From an uncultured Clostridia bacterium (GTDB lineage: Bacteria > Bacillota > Clostridia > TANB77 > CAG-508), in contig CAJFHE010000003.1 of assembly GCA_904378095.1 (NCBI GenBank), positions 1-61,931 on the forward strand: a stretch of DNA of 61,931 nucleotides. The letters are read 5' to 3'. Positions 53,684 to 61,862 of this stretch are shown here, in pieces. Each line of letters opens with the position of its first letter. Within the stretch, counting starts at the first letter, position 1. The notes beneath the pieces are model-generated. The model had not been told where the DNA came from. It did no database searches and worked only from the letters and a program-made list of their open reading frames with translations. Position numbers and translations under genes: made by a program.

Positions 53684-55175
53684 GAAAGCATTTGTTAATA
53701 TATTAACGTCATTACTACTACAAGTGATAACAATTTTATGTGGATTATTAATACCGAGATTAATTATCCAAAACTTTGGCTCTGATGTAAATGGGTTAAT
53801 CTCATCTATTACACAGTTCTTAGGTTATATAACACTTTTAGAATCTGGAGTTGGACCTGTAGTAAAGGCAGCATTATATAAACCAATTTCACAGAAAAAT
53901 AATGATGAAATTAAAGGAATCTTAAAAGCTTCGCAAAGATTTTTTAAAAAAATAGCATATATATTTGTAATTTATATTGTTATCCTTTGCATATTTTTAC
54001 CAGCAGTATTTGGAGAGCAATTTGACGTGTGGCTTACAGTATCCCTTATTGTAATAATTTCTTTAAGTACATTTGCAGAGTACTTTTTCGGAATGACATA
54101 TAGATTATACTTAGAAGCAGAGCAAAAAAAATATATTACATCTATAATACAAATAGCCACATATGTATTAAATACAATTGTTGTTATAGTATTAATAAAA
54201 ATTGGTGCAAATATTCAAATTGTGAAACTTGCAAGTGTATTTATATATGTATTAAGACCAATCATACAGAATATTTATATAAAGAAGAAGTATAATTTAA
54301 ACTATAATGACGTAAAAGAAGAATATAACTTAAAGCAAAAATGGGATGGTCTTGCGCAACACATTGCAGCAGTCGCACATAATAACACAGATATAACTAT
54401 ACTGACAATTTTTACAAATGCAAAAATTGTTTCTGTCTACTCAGTATATTCATTAATTATTTCAGGTATAAAAAATCTGATCTTGTCTTTTATAAGTGGA
54501 ATAGATGCATCTTTTGGTAGCATGATAGCAAACGGTGAAAAAGAACATTTAAAGAAAAGTTTTAATGTATATGAATTATTTTATTTTTCAGTAATTACAA
54601 TTATTTATACAGCTACATTATTATTAATAATTCCGTTTGTACAAGTATATACTAATGGAATTACGGATACAAATTATATTGTGCCAGCATTTGCTTACAT
54701 AATAGTAATTGCAGAAATGATATGGTCACTTAGACAGCCATATAATGAATTGGTTAAAGCAGCAGGACATTTTAAGCAAACGCAAATTGGCGCTTGGGTA
54801 GAAGTAGGAACTAATATAATTATTTCTATTGTTTTGGTAATTAAATTTGGAATGGTTGGAGTAGCAATAGGAACATTAATGGCAATGATAATTAGAACTA
54901 TAGAATTTATTTTATATACTTCAAAAAATATGCTAGGAAGAAGTCCAATGATTGCATTTAGAAGATTTATGGTAGTAGCAATACAAGTAATTATTGTTGT
55001 GATTTTATCAAGATTAATACCAGATATGAGTGAGATATCATATATAGCATGGATAATATATGCAATAGAAATTGTTTTATTGGTAAGTTTAGTAGTATTA
55101 AGCACAAACTTGATTATATATAAAGAAGATAGAAAAGAATTAATTAATTTAGTAAAACATATTATAAAAAAATAA
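53673..55175 (+). CDS. Wzx-like polysaccharide flippase (MATE/PST family)
   Basis: A 500-aa protein with twelve to fourteen transmembrane helices, starting RSKKAFVNILTSLLLQVITILCGLLIPRLI, the usual first helix of PST-family exporters, and FGSDVNGLISSITQFLGYI. It would flip the lipid-linked repeat unit to the outer face. GTG start 53673 with AAAGGAAG. Together with the Wzy-like protein it defines a Wzx/Wzy-dependent pathway. Confidence 0.9.
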   Translation: MRSKKAFVNILTSLLLQVITILCGLLIPRLIIQNFGSDVNGLISSITQFLGYITLLESGVGPVVKAALYKPISQKNNDEIKGILKASQRFFKKIAYIFVIYIVILCIFLPAVFGEQFDVWLTVSLIVIISLSTFAEYFFGMTYRLYLEAEQKKYITSIIQIATYVLNTIVVIVLIKIGANIQIVKLASVFIYVLRPIIQNIYIKKKYNLNYNDVKEEYNLKQKWDGLAQHIAAVAHNNTDITILTIFTNAKIVSVYSVYSLIISGIKNLILSFISGIDASFGSMIANGEKEHLKKSFNVYELFYFSVITIIYTATLLLIIPFVQVYTNGITDTNYIVPAFAYIIVIAEMIWSLRQPYNELVKAAGHFKQTQIGAWVEVGTNIIISIVLVIKFGMVGVAIGTLMAMIIRTIEFILYTSKNMLGRSPMIAFRRFMVVAIQVIIVVILSRLIPDMSEISYIAWIIYAIEIVLLVSLVVLSTNLIIYKEDRKELINLVKHIIKK

Positions 55176-55198
55176 AGTGAAGATAGGAGAAATAAAAA

Positions 55199-56182
55199 AT
55201 GAAAACATATTTTATCACAGGAGGAGCAGGTTTTATAGGCTCAAGCTTAACAGAAAAATTGTTGAGAGATGGAAATAAAGTTGTAACAATAGATAATTTT
55301 TGCGATTTTTATAGCCCAAAAATAAAAGAAAATAATATTAAAAACTTAATAAATAATCCAAATTTCAAAATTTACAAAGATGATATAAGAAATAGAGAAG
55401 GAGTTAAGAAAATATTTGATGAAAATAAAATAGATATAGTTATGCATCTAGCTGCAATGGCGGGGGTTAGACCTTCAATCCAAAATCCTATATTATATCA
55501 AGAAGTAAATTGCTTAGGTACACAAAATATACTTGAAGAAATGAGAATACATAATTGTAATAATTTGGTAATGGCATCATCTAGTAGTGTATATGGAAAT
55601 TGCAAAGAAGTACCATTTAGAGAAGATATGATTGTAGATTTTGCTATTAGTCCTTATGCAGCTACCAAAAAGGCAAATGAAGTAATGACACACGTATATC
55701 ACAAACTTTATGATATGAATGTAATTATGTTAAGATTTTTTACTGTATATGGGCCAAAACAAAGACCAGATTTAGCAATCAATAAGTTTACTAGATTAAT
55801 GCTAGAAGACAAAGAAATACCAATGTTTGGTGATGGCACAACTTCTAGAGATTATACTTACATAGATGATATTGTAGATGGAATTGATAGAGCTTGTAAA
55901 TATGCTCTAGACAATAAAGACATTTATGAAATATTAAATATAGGAAATTCATCTCCAATCTCATTAAAAGAAATGATAAATGTAATTGCAAAAACTTTAG
56001 GAGTAGAGCCAAAAATAAAACAATTGCCAATGCAACCTGGAGATGTAGAAAGAACTTATGCAAATATATCAAAAGCAAAAAAAATAGTGGGATATGAGCC
56101 TAAAACAAGTTTTGAAGAAGGAATAAAAAAATTTGTAGAATGGTATAAAGACAATATTGAATTATATAAAAATATAATGTAA
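55199..56182 (+). CDS. UDP-glucuronate 4-epimerase-like NAD-dependent epimerase
   Basis: A 327-aa extended SDR. FITGGAGFIGSSLTEKLL binds NAD; the IDNFCDFYSPKIKENNI and HLAAMAGVRPSIQNP motifs are those of UDP-glucuronic acid 4-epimerases (CapI/Gla type), and SPYAATKKANE holds the YxxxK catalytic pair. Placed just before ugd, it would turn UDP-GlcA into UDP-GalA. Some near relatives act on other UDP-sugars. SD AGATAGGAGAAA. Confidence 0.88.
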   Translation: MKTYFITGGAGFIGSSLTEKLLRDGNKVVTIDNFCDFYSPKIKENNIKNLINNPNFKIYKDDIRNREGVKKIFDENKIDIVMHLAAMAGVRPSIQNPILYQEVNCLGTQNILEEMRIHNCNNLVMASSSSVYGNCKEVPFREDMIVDFAISPYAATKKANEVMTHVYHKLYDMNVIMLRFFTVYGPKQRPDLAINKFTRLMLEDKEIPMFGDGTTSRDYTYIDDIVDGIDRACKYALDNKDIYEILNIGNSSPISLKEMINVIAKTLGVEPKIKQLPMQPGDVERTYANISKAKKIVGYEPKTSFEEGIKKFVEWYKDNIELYKNIM

Positions 56183-56231
56183 AATTATATTTAATTAAAA
56201 ATAATAAATTCATTTTAGGAGATGGAACGAT

Positions 56232-57551
56232 ATGAAACAATATAACATAGTAGTAGCAGGAACAGGATATGTTGGACTAGTTACAGGAGTATGTTTGGCA
56301 GAAAAAGGACACAAAGTAACATGTGTTGATGTAAATCAAGAGAAAATTGATTATATGAAAAAGGGAAAATCACCAATTTATGAAAAAGGTTTAGAAGAAT
56401 TAATGATGAAAAACAAAGCAAGATTAGATTATACAACAGATGCATATAATGCTTACAAAAATGCTGATGTAATTTTTATTGGTGTAGGAACACCAGAAAA
56501 GAAAGATGGCAGTGCTAATCTAAAATATGTTTATGAAGTCGCAAAAGAAATTTCACAAAGTATTCAAAAAGACTGTATAGTTGTGTTAAAATCAACTGTA
56601 CCAATAGGAACAAACAAAAAAATAGAAAAGTTTATTAATAGTAATACAAAAAATAATGTTAAAGTAGAACTAGTATCAAACCCTGAATTTTTATCACAAG
56701 GAACTGCGGTGCGTGATACTTTACATGCTCAAAGAATTGTAATAGGTGTAAAATCTAAGAATGCAGAAAAAATTATGAGAGAAGTATATGATGCTTTTGG
56801 AATAGAGTATGTAATTACAGATAGAGAAAGTGCTGAAATGATAAAATATGCTTCAAATGATTTCTTGGCTCTAAAGATATCATATATTAATGAAATTGCA
56901 AATCTTTGTGAAATAGTAGGAGCAAATATTACTGATGTTGCCAAGGGCATGGGATTAGATAGTAGAATAGGCAATAAATTTTTAAATGCTGGAATAGGAT
57001 ATGGTGGCTCTTGTTTTCCAAAAGATACTAAAGCCTTGAATTGGTTAGGTAATTATTATGACTATGAGTTAAAGACAATTAAAGCTGCAATAGAAGTAAA
57101 TGAAAATCAGAAAATCAAATTAATAAAGAAAGCAAGAAAATATTATGAAACTTTTGAAGGACTTAATGTTGCAGTTTTAGGTTTGGCATTTAAACCGAAT
57201 ACAGATGATTTAAGAGATGCACCTTCATTAGATTGTATGCCAATATTATTAGATGATGGAGCAAAAGTAAAAGCATATGACCCAGTTGCAGAGTCTAATT
57301 ACAAAAAAATATACCCAACAGAAATAGAGTATTGTAAATCTGTTGAAGATACATTAAAAGATGCAGATATATGCTTTATTTTTACAGAATGGGATTTTGT
57401 AAAAAATATGGATATAGATTTATTTGAAAAATTAATGAAAAAACCTATTATACTTGATGGAAGAAATTGTTTTGATACAAATGAATTTAAAAATAAAAAA
57501 GTTATCTATGAATCTATAGGCAGAAAGTGTGTAAATAATTATATTAAATAA
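56232..57551 (+). CDS. ugd: UDP-glucose 6-dehydrogenase
   Basis: Oxidises UDP-glucose to UDP-glucuronate with NAD+. The 439-aa enzyme has GTGYVGLVTGVCLAEKGH, the catalytic-cysteine motif GIGYGGSCFPKDTKAL, and the C-terminal AFKPNTDDLRDAPS. The SD TTAGGAGATGG is good. Coupled in pathway with the preceding 4-epimerase. UDP-ManNAc dehydrogenase (CapO/WecC) is a related alternative, but the residues around the catalytic cysteine and the PNTDDLR motif favour Ugd. Confidence 0.92.
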   Translation: MKQYNIVVAGTGYVGLVTGVCLAEKGHKVTCVDVNQEKIDYMKKGKSPIYEKGLEELMMKNKARLDYTTDAYNAYKNADVIFIGVGTPEKKDGSANLKYVYEVAKEISQSIQKDCIVVLKSTVPIGTNKKIEKFINSNTKNNVKVELVSNPEFLSQGTAVRDTLHAQRIVIGVKSKNAEKIMREVYDAFGIEYVITDRESAEMIKYASNDFLALKISYINEIANLCEIVGANITDVAKGMGLDSRIGNKFLNAGIGYGGSCFPKDTKALNWLGNYYDYELKTIKAAIEVNENQKIKLIKKARKYYETFEGLNVAVLGLAFKPNTDDLRDAPSLDCMPILLDDGAKVKAYDPVAESNYKKIYPTEIEYCKSVEDTLKDADICFIFTEWDFVKNMDIDLFEKLMKKPIILDGRNCFDTNEFKNKKVIYESIGRKCVNNYIK

Positions 57552-57591
57552 TAGGTATAAAGAGTTTTATAAAAAATTACTGGGGAATAAA

Positions 57592-57900
57592 ATGGAAAAA
57601 GACAAAGAGAAAGTAATAATAATTGGCGCAGGACCTGCTGGATTAGCTGCCGGTTATAAGCTATTAAAAGAGAAAAAAGAAAAGTATGAAGTAATAATAC
57701 TAGAGGCTGGCAATGAAATAGGTGGACTCTCAAAAACTATTAAACATATAGGAAAAAATGGCTAACACAGATATAACAATATGGACCATTCTATATTAAC
57801 TGGATTTGTTGCTGCAGATAAAATTATAAACAATGATAAAGATAAAACAAGTTTATGGAATATAAATACAGAAAAAGAATATCACGAGGCAAAACAATAA
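57592..57900 (+). pseudogene. internally deleted FAD-dependent oxidoreductase (UDP-galactopyranose mutase/amine-oxidase-like)
   Basis: ATG 57592 starts a typical FAD-binding N terminus (VIIIGAGPAGLAAGYKLL, then LEAGNEIGGLSKT) that meets TAA at 57763-57765. The same frame continues after the stop with RYNNMDHSILTGFVAADKI and WNINTEKEYHEAKQ, which look like the last ~45 residues of the same protein family. The middle ~300 codons are missing. So the gene lost its catalytic core by deletion. The SD TGGGGA is intact. Its loss may mean the polymer lacks a sugar made by the relatives of this operon. Confidence 0.85.
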
Positions 57901-57949
57901 AATATATAACAAAGACTAGAAAATTAATTTTGAAAGAGAAGTGAGAAAG

Positions 57950-58936
57950 TTGAAAATATTAGTAACAGGTGGGACAGGCTATATAGGTAGCCATACAGTT
58001 GTAGAATTGCTTAAGAATAATTATGAAGTAATTATTATAGATAACTTAGTTAATTCAAAGATAGATGTTGTAGATAAAATAAAACAAATTACAAATAAAG
58101 ATGTTAAATTTGTTCAAGGAGATGTAGGCGATTATAATACATTAAGCAAAATATTCTCAGAAAATAAAATTGATGCAGTTATTCATTTTGCAGGATTAAA
58201 AGCAGTAGGAGAGTCGGTAAAAGAGCCTTTAAAATATTATGAAGGAAATGTAGGAATAACTTTAAATTTACTACATGTTATGAAAGAATATAATTGCAAA
58301 AATATTATTTTTTCATCAAGTGCTACTGTATATGGAGTACCAGATAGATTACCTATAAAAGAGGATTTTCCGCTTTCTCGACCTAGCAACCCATATGGAA
58401 CAACTAAATTAATGATTGAGTATATATTAGAAGATATATATAATGCAGATAAAGATTGGAAAATTACATTATTAAGATATTTTAATCCTATTGGCTCAGA
58501 AAAAACAGGACTTTTAGGTGAAAATCCAAAAGGGATCCCAAATAATTTGATGCCATATATTGTAAGGGTGGCTACAGGAGAATTAAAGTGCTTAAATGTT
58601 TTTGGTAATGATTATCCAACTCATGATGGTACAGGAGTAAGAGACTATATTCATGTGGTAGATTTAGCAAAAGGACATGTGAAGGCACTAGAAAAAAATA
58701 TTTCAGGAATACATATCTATAATTTGGGTACTGGCAAAGGATATAGTGTTTTAGATTTGGTACATACTTTTGAAAAGGTAAATAATGTTAAAATTCCTTA
58801 TCAAATAGTGGATAGAAGACCAGGTGATATTGCAGAATGTTATGCAGATTCATCTAAGGCAGAAAAAGAATTAAATTGGAAGGCTGAATTAAATATTGAA
58901 GATATGTGTAGAGATTCGTACAATTATCAAAATTAA
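57950..58936 (+). CDS. galE: UDP-glucose 4-epimerase
   Basis: Interconverts UDP-glucose and UDP-galactose (and perhaps the GlcNAc pair). The 328-aa enzyme has ILVTGGTGYIGSHTVVELL, HFAGLKAVGESVKEPLKYY, NPYGTTKLMIE (YxxxK) and LRYFNPIGSE, all as in GalE. TTG 57950 gives the canonical MKILVTGGTGYIGSH start; GTG 57941 is the alternative and adds three residues. Last enzyme gene of the operon; the next promoter begins 2 nt after its stop. Confidence 0.95.
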   Translation: MKILVTGGTGYIGSHTVVELLKNNYEVIIIDNLVNSKIDVVDKIKQITNKDVKFVQGDVGDYNTLSKIFSENKIDAVIHFAGLKAVGESVKEPLKYYEGNVGITLNLLHVMKEYNCKNIIFSSSATVYGVPDRLPIKEDFPLSRPSNPYGTTKLMIEYILEDIYNADKDWKITLLRYFNPIGSEKTGLLGENPKGIPNNLMPYIVRVATGELKCLNVFGNDYPTHDGTGVRDYIHVVDLAKGHVKALEKNISGIHIYNLGTGKGYSVLDLVHTFEKVNNVKIPYQIVDRRPGDIAECYADSSKAEKELNWKAELNIEDMCRDSYNYQN

Positions 58937-58938
58937 TC

Positions 58939-58966
58939 TTGCTATATAACAAAAAAGTGTTATAAT
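58939..58966 (+). promoter_or_regulatory. promoter of the LCP gene with inverted repeat
   Basis: TTGCTA (58939-58944), 16-nt spacer, TATAAT (58961-58966). TATAACA (58945-58951) and TGTTATA (58958-58964) form an inverted repeat across spacer and -10, a possible operator. Confidence 0.68.
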
Positions 58967-58989
58967 TATAAAAACAAAGGAGGTATCTA

Positions 58990-60525
58990 ATGAGTTATCA
59001 ACCAAGAAGAATGCAAGGAGAAGACCCTTACAAAAAAATGAGAGAAAAATATGCAGAGGAAGGTAGAATAGATATGGCAAAAGGTCGTAAACAAAGCTCA
59101 AAAAAAGGTAAAGTAAAAACTAAGGCAAATGTTTTTTTTCAAATACTAGCTGTAATTTATGTAGCAATTACAATAATATTCTATGTATCTATACTTAGAC
59201 TAAACTTGCTACCAGATAGTTATGTAACTATATTTACAATTGCTGAAGTGATATTTACTTTGCTAATTGGAGTGGGACTTGCTAAAACACATAAAACAAA
59301 AAAACTAAATATCTTTTGTTTAATTATAGCTTTACTCGTATCTGGAGTATATTTATATGTGTCTAATTATGCAAATGCCACTACAGATTTTCTTGGCTCA
59401 ATGTTTACAGAGTTACAAGAAACTGATGAATACTATGTAGTTGTTAGAAGTAATAGTAGCTATGATTCTATCAATGATATTGAAGGTGAAAAGGTCTATG
59501 CTTTCCAAATCGATAAGGATGTTCAATCAGATTTGACTAGCAAAGTTGACGTCACTTTTGACACTCAGGATGGTTTAACTGATTTAGGAAACAATTTATT
59601 AAATCAAGAGATTGATGTTATATTTGTAAGCTCATCACAATATAGTATGTTATCAGAAGAGATAGAAACATTTAAGGACAACACAAAAATTATATATACA
59701 GTGACTCATGCAGTTGAAAGTGCAGCAACTGTAGGCTCAGCAAATTCAAACTATACTATTAATAAAGGGGTATTTAATGTATATATAAGTGGTATTGATA
59801 CTTCTGGTACAATTAGTAATGTTTCAAGAAGTGATGCTAATATTATAGCAACAGTAAATACAAATACACATGAAATATTATTAACTTCTATTCCAAGAGA
59901 TTACTATGTAACTCTTCATAGCAAAGGTGCGAAGGATAAATTAACACACTCTGGAATATATGGTATTAATGAGACAGTAACTACTGTAGAAGATTTACTA
60001 GACATTGATATTAACTATTATGTAAGAGTTAACTTTACAACTGTTATTAAGTTGGTAGATACTTTAGGTGGAATTCAAGTATATTCAGATTATGATTTTA
60101 CTGCACAAGGATATCACTTTAATAAAGGATATAATACATTAAACGGAGCTGAAGCTTTAGCGTTTAGTAGAGAGAGATATTCATTTGCATCTGGCGATAA
60201 TCAAAGGGTTAAAAACCAACAAGCTGTTATAGAAGCTATTATAGATAAAGTTATAAGTCCAGAGCTATTAACCAGATATACAAGCATACTAAATTCATTG
60301 GAAGGTAGCTTCCAGACTAATATAGAGCAAAATGAGATAAGCAATTTGGTAAAAGACCAATTGAGTAATATGTCATCATGGACAGTAAAGAGTAATGCAT
60401 TAACTGGAACAGGCTCATATGGACCAACATATTCAATGGGAAGTACAAAACTTTATATAATGCTTCCAAGTGATTCTTCAGTAGCAGAAGCAAAACAAAA
60501 AATAAATGCTGTATTAGGAGATTAA
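58990..60525 (+). CDS. LytR-CpsA-Psr (LCP) family glycopolymer ligase
   Basis: Attaches undecaprenyl-linked glycopolymers to peptidoglycan at the outer membrane face. The 511-aa protein has a basic cytoplasmic N terminus (about 1-40), three transmembrane helices (about 47-70, 77-97, 103-122), an extra extracellular domain (about 135-255, EYYVVVRSNSSYDSINDIEG) similar in outline to solute-binding proteins, and the LCP domain (about 265-430) with VNTNTHEILLTSIPRDYYV and FSRERYSFASGDNQRVKNQQ, whose arginines and aspartates bind the lipid pyrophosphate. A C-terminal Ser/Thr-rich region follows. Directly downstream of the polysaccharide operon, it is the obvious candidate to anchor that polymer. 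Confidence 0.93.
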   Translation: MSYQPRRMQGEDPYKKMREKYAEEGRIDMAKGRKQSSKKGKVKTKANVFFQILAVIYVAITIIFYVSILRLNLLPDSYVTIFTIAEVIFTLLIGVGLAKTHKTKKLNIFCLIIALLVSGVYLYVSNYANATTDFLGSMFTELQETDEYYVVVRSNSSYDSINDIEGEKVYAFQIDKDVQSDLTSKVDVTFDTQDGLTDLGNNLLNQEIDVIFVSSSQYSMLSEEIETFKDNTKIIYTVTHAVESAATVGSANSNYTINKGVFNVYISGIDTSGTISNVSRSDANIIATVNTNTHEILLTSIPRDYYVTLHSKGAKDKLTHSGIYGINETVTTVEDLLDIDINYYVRVNFTTVIKLVDTLGGIQVYSDYDFTAQGYHFNKGYNTLNGAEALAFSRERYSFASGDNQRVKNQQAVIEAIIDKVISPELLTRYTSILNSLEGSFQTNIEQNEISNLVKDQLSNMSSWTVKSNALTGTGSYGPTYSMGSTKLYIMLPSDSSVAEAKQKINAVLGD

Positions 60526-60537
60526 TTTAAAGAAATA

Positions 60538-60573
60538 AAAAACACTGTGGAATGAATATTTCACAGTGTTTAA
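60538..60573 (+). terminator. LCP gene terminator
   Basis: AAACACTGTGGAA (60540-60552 region) pairs with TTTCACAGTGTTT (60560-60572 region), one G-U pair; the T-run is short. Confidence 0.72.
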
Positions 60574-60628
60574 AAACTTAAAAAATGCAAATAATTAAAG
60601 TAAATTATTAAGAAAGGCAAATGGTTTT

Positions 60629-61303
60629 ATGACAAGGACAAAATTAAAAGATAGAATTCTTCCTACATATACCAAGGGAGAAGAAATATTTAATATGACA
60701 TCCCATATTGTTGGAGCAGTTTTAGGAATTGTTGCAATAGTTCTTTGTGTTGTAAGGGCAGCAATTCATGGAAATGGATATGGTGTAGTAAGTGGAGCAA
60801 TCTATGGTACCACAATGCTCATTTTATATACCATGTCTAGTATTTATCATGGCCTAAGTCCACGCTGCACCGGAAAAAAAGTAATGCAGGTATTGGACCA
60901 TTGTACAATATTTTTGTTAATTGCGGGCTCATATACTCCATTTGCATTATGTACTTTTAGAGAATATGATACAGCCACAGGTTGGACTATATTTGGAATT
61001 ATATGGGCAATGGCGATTTTTGGAATTGTATTAAATGCAATAGATTTGAAAAAGTACAAGAAATTTTCAATGATTTGTTATCTTGGAATGGGATGGGCGA
61101 TAATTTTTAAAGTAAACTTGCTTCCAGTACTTTTACCATTGCCAGGATTGATTTTGTTAGTTGCAGGAGGCCTTGCATATACAATAGGTGCAATTTTGTA
61201 TGGATTAGGCAAGAAGCATAAATGGATGCATTCTATATTTCATCTGTTTATATTGCTAGGAAGTTTATTGCAGTTTTTCTGTATTTTGTTATATGTAATG
61301 TAA
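60629..61303 (+). CDS. hemolysin III family (PAQR-like) membrane protein
   Basis: A 224-aa seven-helix membrane protein. The family metal-site residues are present: SIYHGLSP (first His), the Asp-His of LDHCTIFLLIAGSYTPF, and the late HSIFHLFILLGSLLQ histidines. Despite the name, members are related to PAQR receptors and may be zinc-dependent membrane hydrolases linked to lipid homeostasis. ATG 60629 behind AGAAAGG. A half-copy of the intergenic repeat follows the stop. Confidence 0.92.
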   Translation: MTRTKLKDRILPTYTKGEEIFNMTSHIVGAVLGIVAIVLCVVRAAIHGNGYGVVSGAIYGTTMLILYTMSSIYHGLSPRCTGKKVMQVLDHCTIFLLIAGSYTPFALCTFREYDTATGWTIFGIIWAMAIFGIVLNAIDLKKYKKFSMICYLGMGWAIIFKVNLLPVLLPLPGLILLVAGGLAYTIGAILYGLGKKHKWMHSIFHLFILLGSLLQFFCILLYVM

Positions 61304-61327
61304 ACTTGCACATTTGGGACAGACCTT
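61303..61327 (+). repeat. half-copy of the tmk-type intergenic repeat
   Basis: AACTTGCACATTTGGGACAG (61303-61322) matches one arm of the inverted repeat at 23971-23994 (AACTTGCACATTAGGGACAC) at all but two positions; the complementary arm is absent. Confidence 0.7.
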
Positions 61328-61336
61328 AAAATTAAA

Positions 61337-61365
61337 TTGACATAATATATATAATATGATAAAAT
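61337..61365 (+). promoter_or_regulatory. sigma-A promoter for the wall-binding-repeat gene
   Basis: TTGACA (61337-61342), 17-nt spacer, TAAAAT (61360-61365). Confidence 0.75.
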
Positions 61366-61446
61366 GGACTTGTCTAGAAAAACTAGATGTTAAATAAGTA
61401 TTGAAAACCAAAACTCAAAACCAATAAACAACTGGAGGTAAGCAAA

Positions 61447-61782
61447 ATGGAAAAGCAAAGTTGGAAAATTGAGGATGGTAAATGGGCTTACTACATGGAT
61501 AATGGCAGTAAGGCCAAAGGTCTGCAACGCATTGGTGATAGGACTTTCTATTTCAATTCAAACGGACATCTGGAGCATGAAAAGTGGGTTAATATTGATG
61601 GAAATATGTTTTATGTTCTCTCTGACGGTTCATGTGCCAGAGGATGGAAATGGATTCATGGAGAAACCTATTATTTCTATGAAAAAACCAGAGGAGAATT
61701 TCCAGAATGCTCCATGGCAAAAGATGTTGTGGTGAATGGAATATACCTAGGCCATGATGGGAAGATAGACCGAAGAAAATAA
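61447..61782 (+). CDS. small cell-wall/choline-binding-repeat protein
   Basis: A 111-aa protein made almost wholly of glucan/choline-binding-type repeats (CW_binding_1/2): units around WKIEDGKWAYYMDNGSKAKG, RTFYFNSNGHLE, KWVNIDGNMFYVLSDGSCARG and WKWIHGETYYFYE. Such repeats normally form the anchor of a secreted hydrolase or adhesin, but there is no signal peptide, catalytic domain or membrane segment, and the gene has its own promoter, SD (CTGGAGGT) and terminator, so it appears complete. Base use is slightly richer in G/C (CGC, CTG codons) than its neighbours. A fragment of a larger acquired gene, or a phage-lysin-type binding domain, are alternatives. Confidence 0.8.
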   Translation: MEKQSWKIEDGKWAYYMDNGSKAKGLQRIGDRTFYFNSNGHLEHEKWVNIDGNMFYVLSDGSCARGWKWIHGETYYFYEKTRGEFPECSMAKDVVVNGIYLGHDGKIDRRK

Positions 61783-61795
61783 GAAATTGATACTT

Positions 61796-61835
61796 ACACA
61801 GAAGGGGGCAAAATGCTCCTTTTTTGTGTGTTTTT
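61796..61835 (+). terminator. intrinsic terminator
   Basis: ACACAGAAGGGGGC pairs with GCTCCTTTTTTGTGTG with small irregularities around loop AAAAT, followed by five T. Confidence 0.75.
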
Positions 61836-61862
61836 GACTTTATGTAAATTTTGTGGTATAAT
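61834..61862 (+). promoter_or_regulatory. sigma-A promoter near the right edge
   Basis: TTGACT (61834-61839), 17-nt spacer, TATAAT (61857-61862). The leader (CTCTGC..GCAGAG hairpin near 61900-61921) runs off the window; the gene it serves is not visible. Confidence 0.72.
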
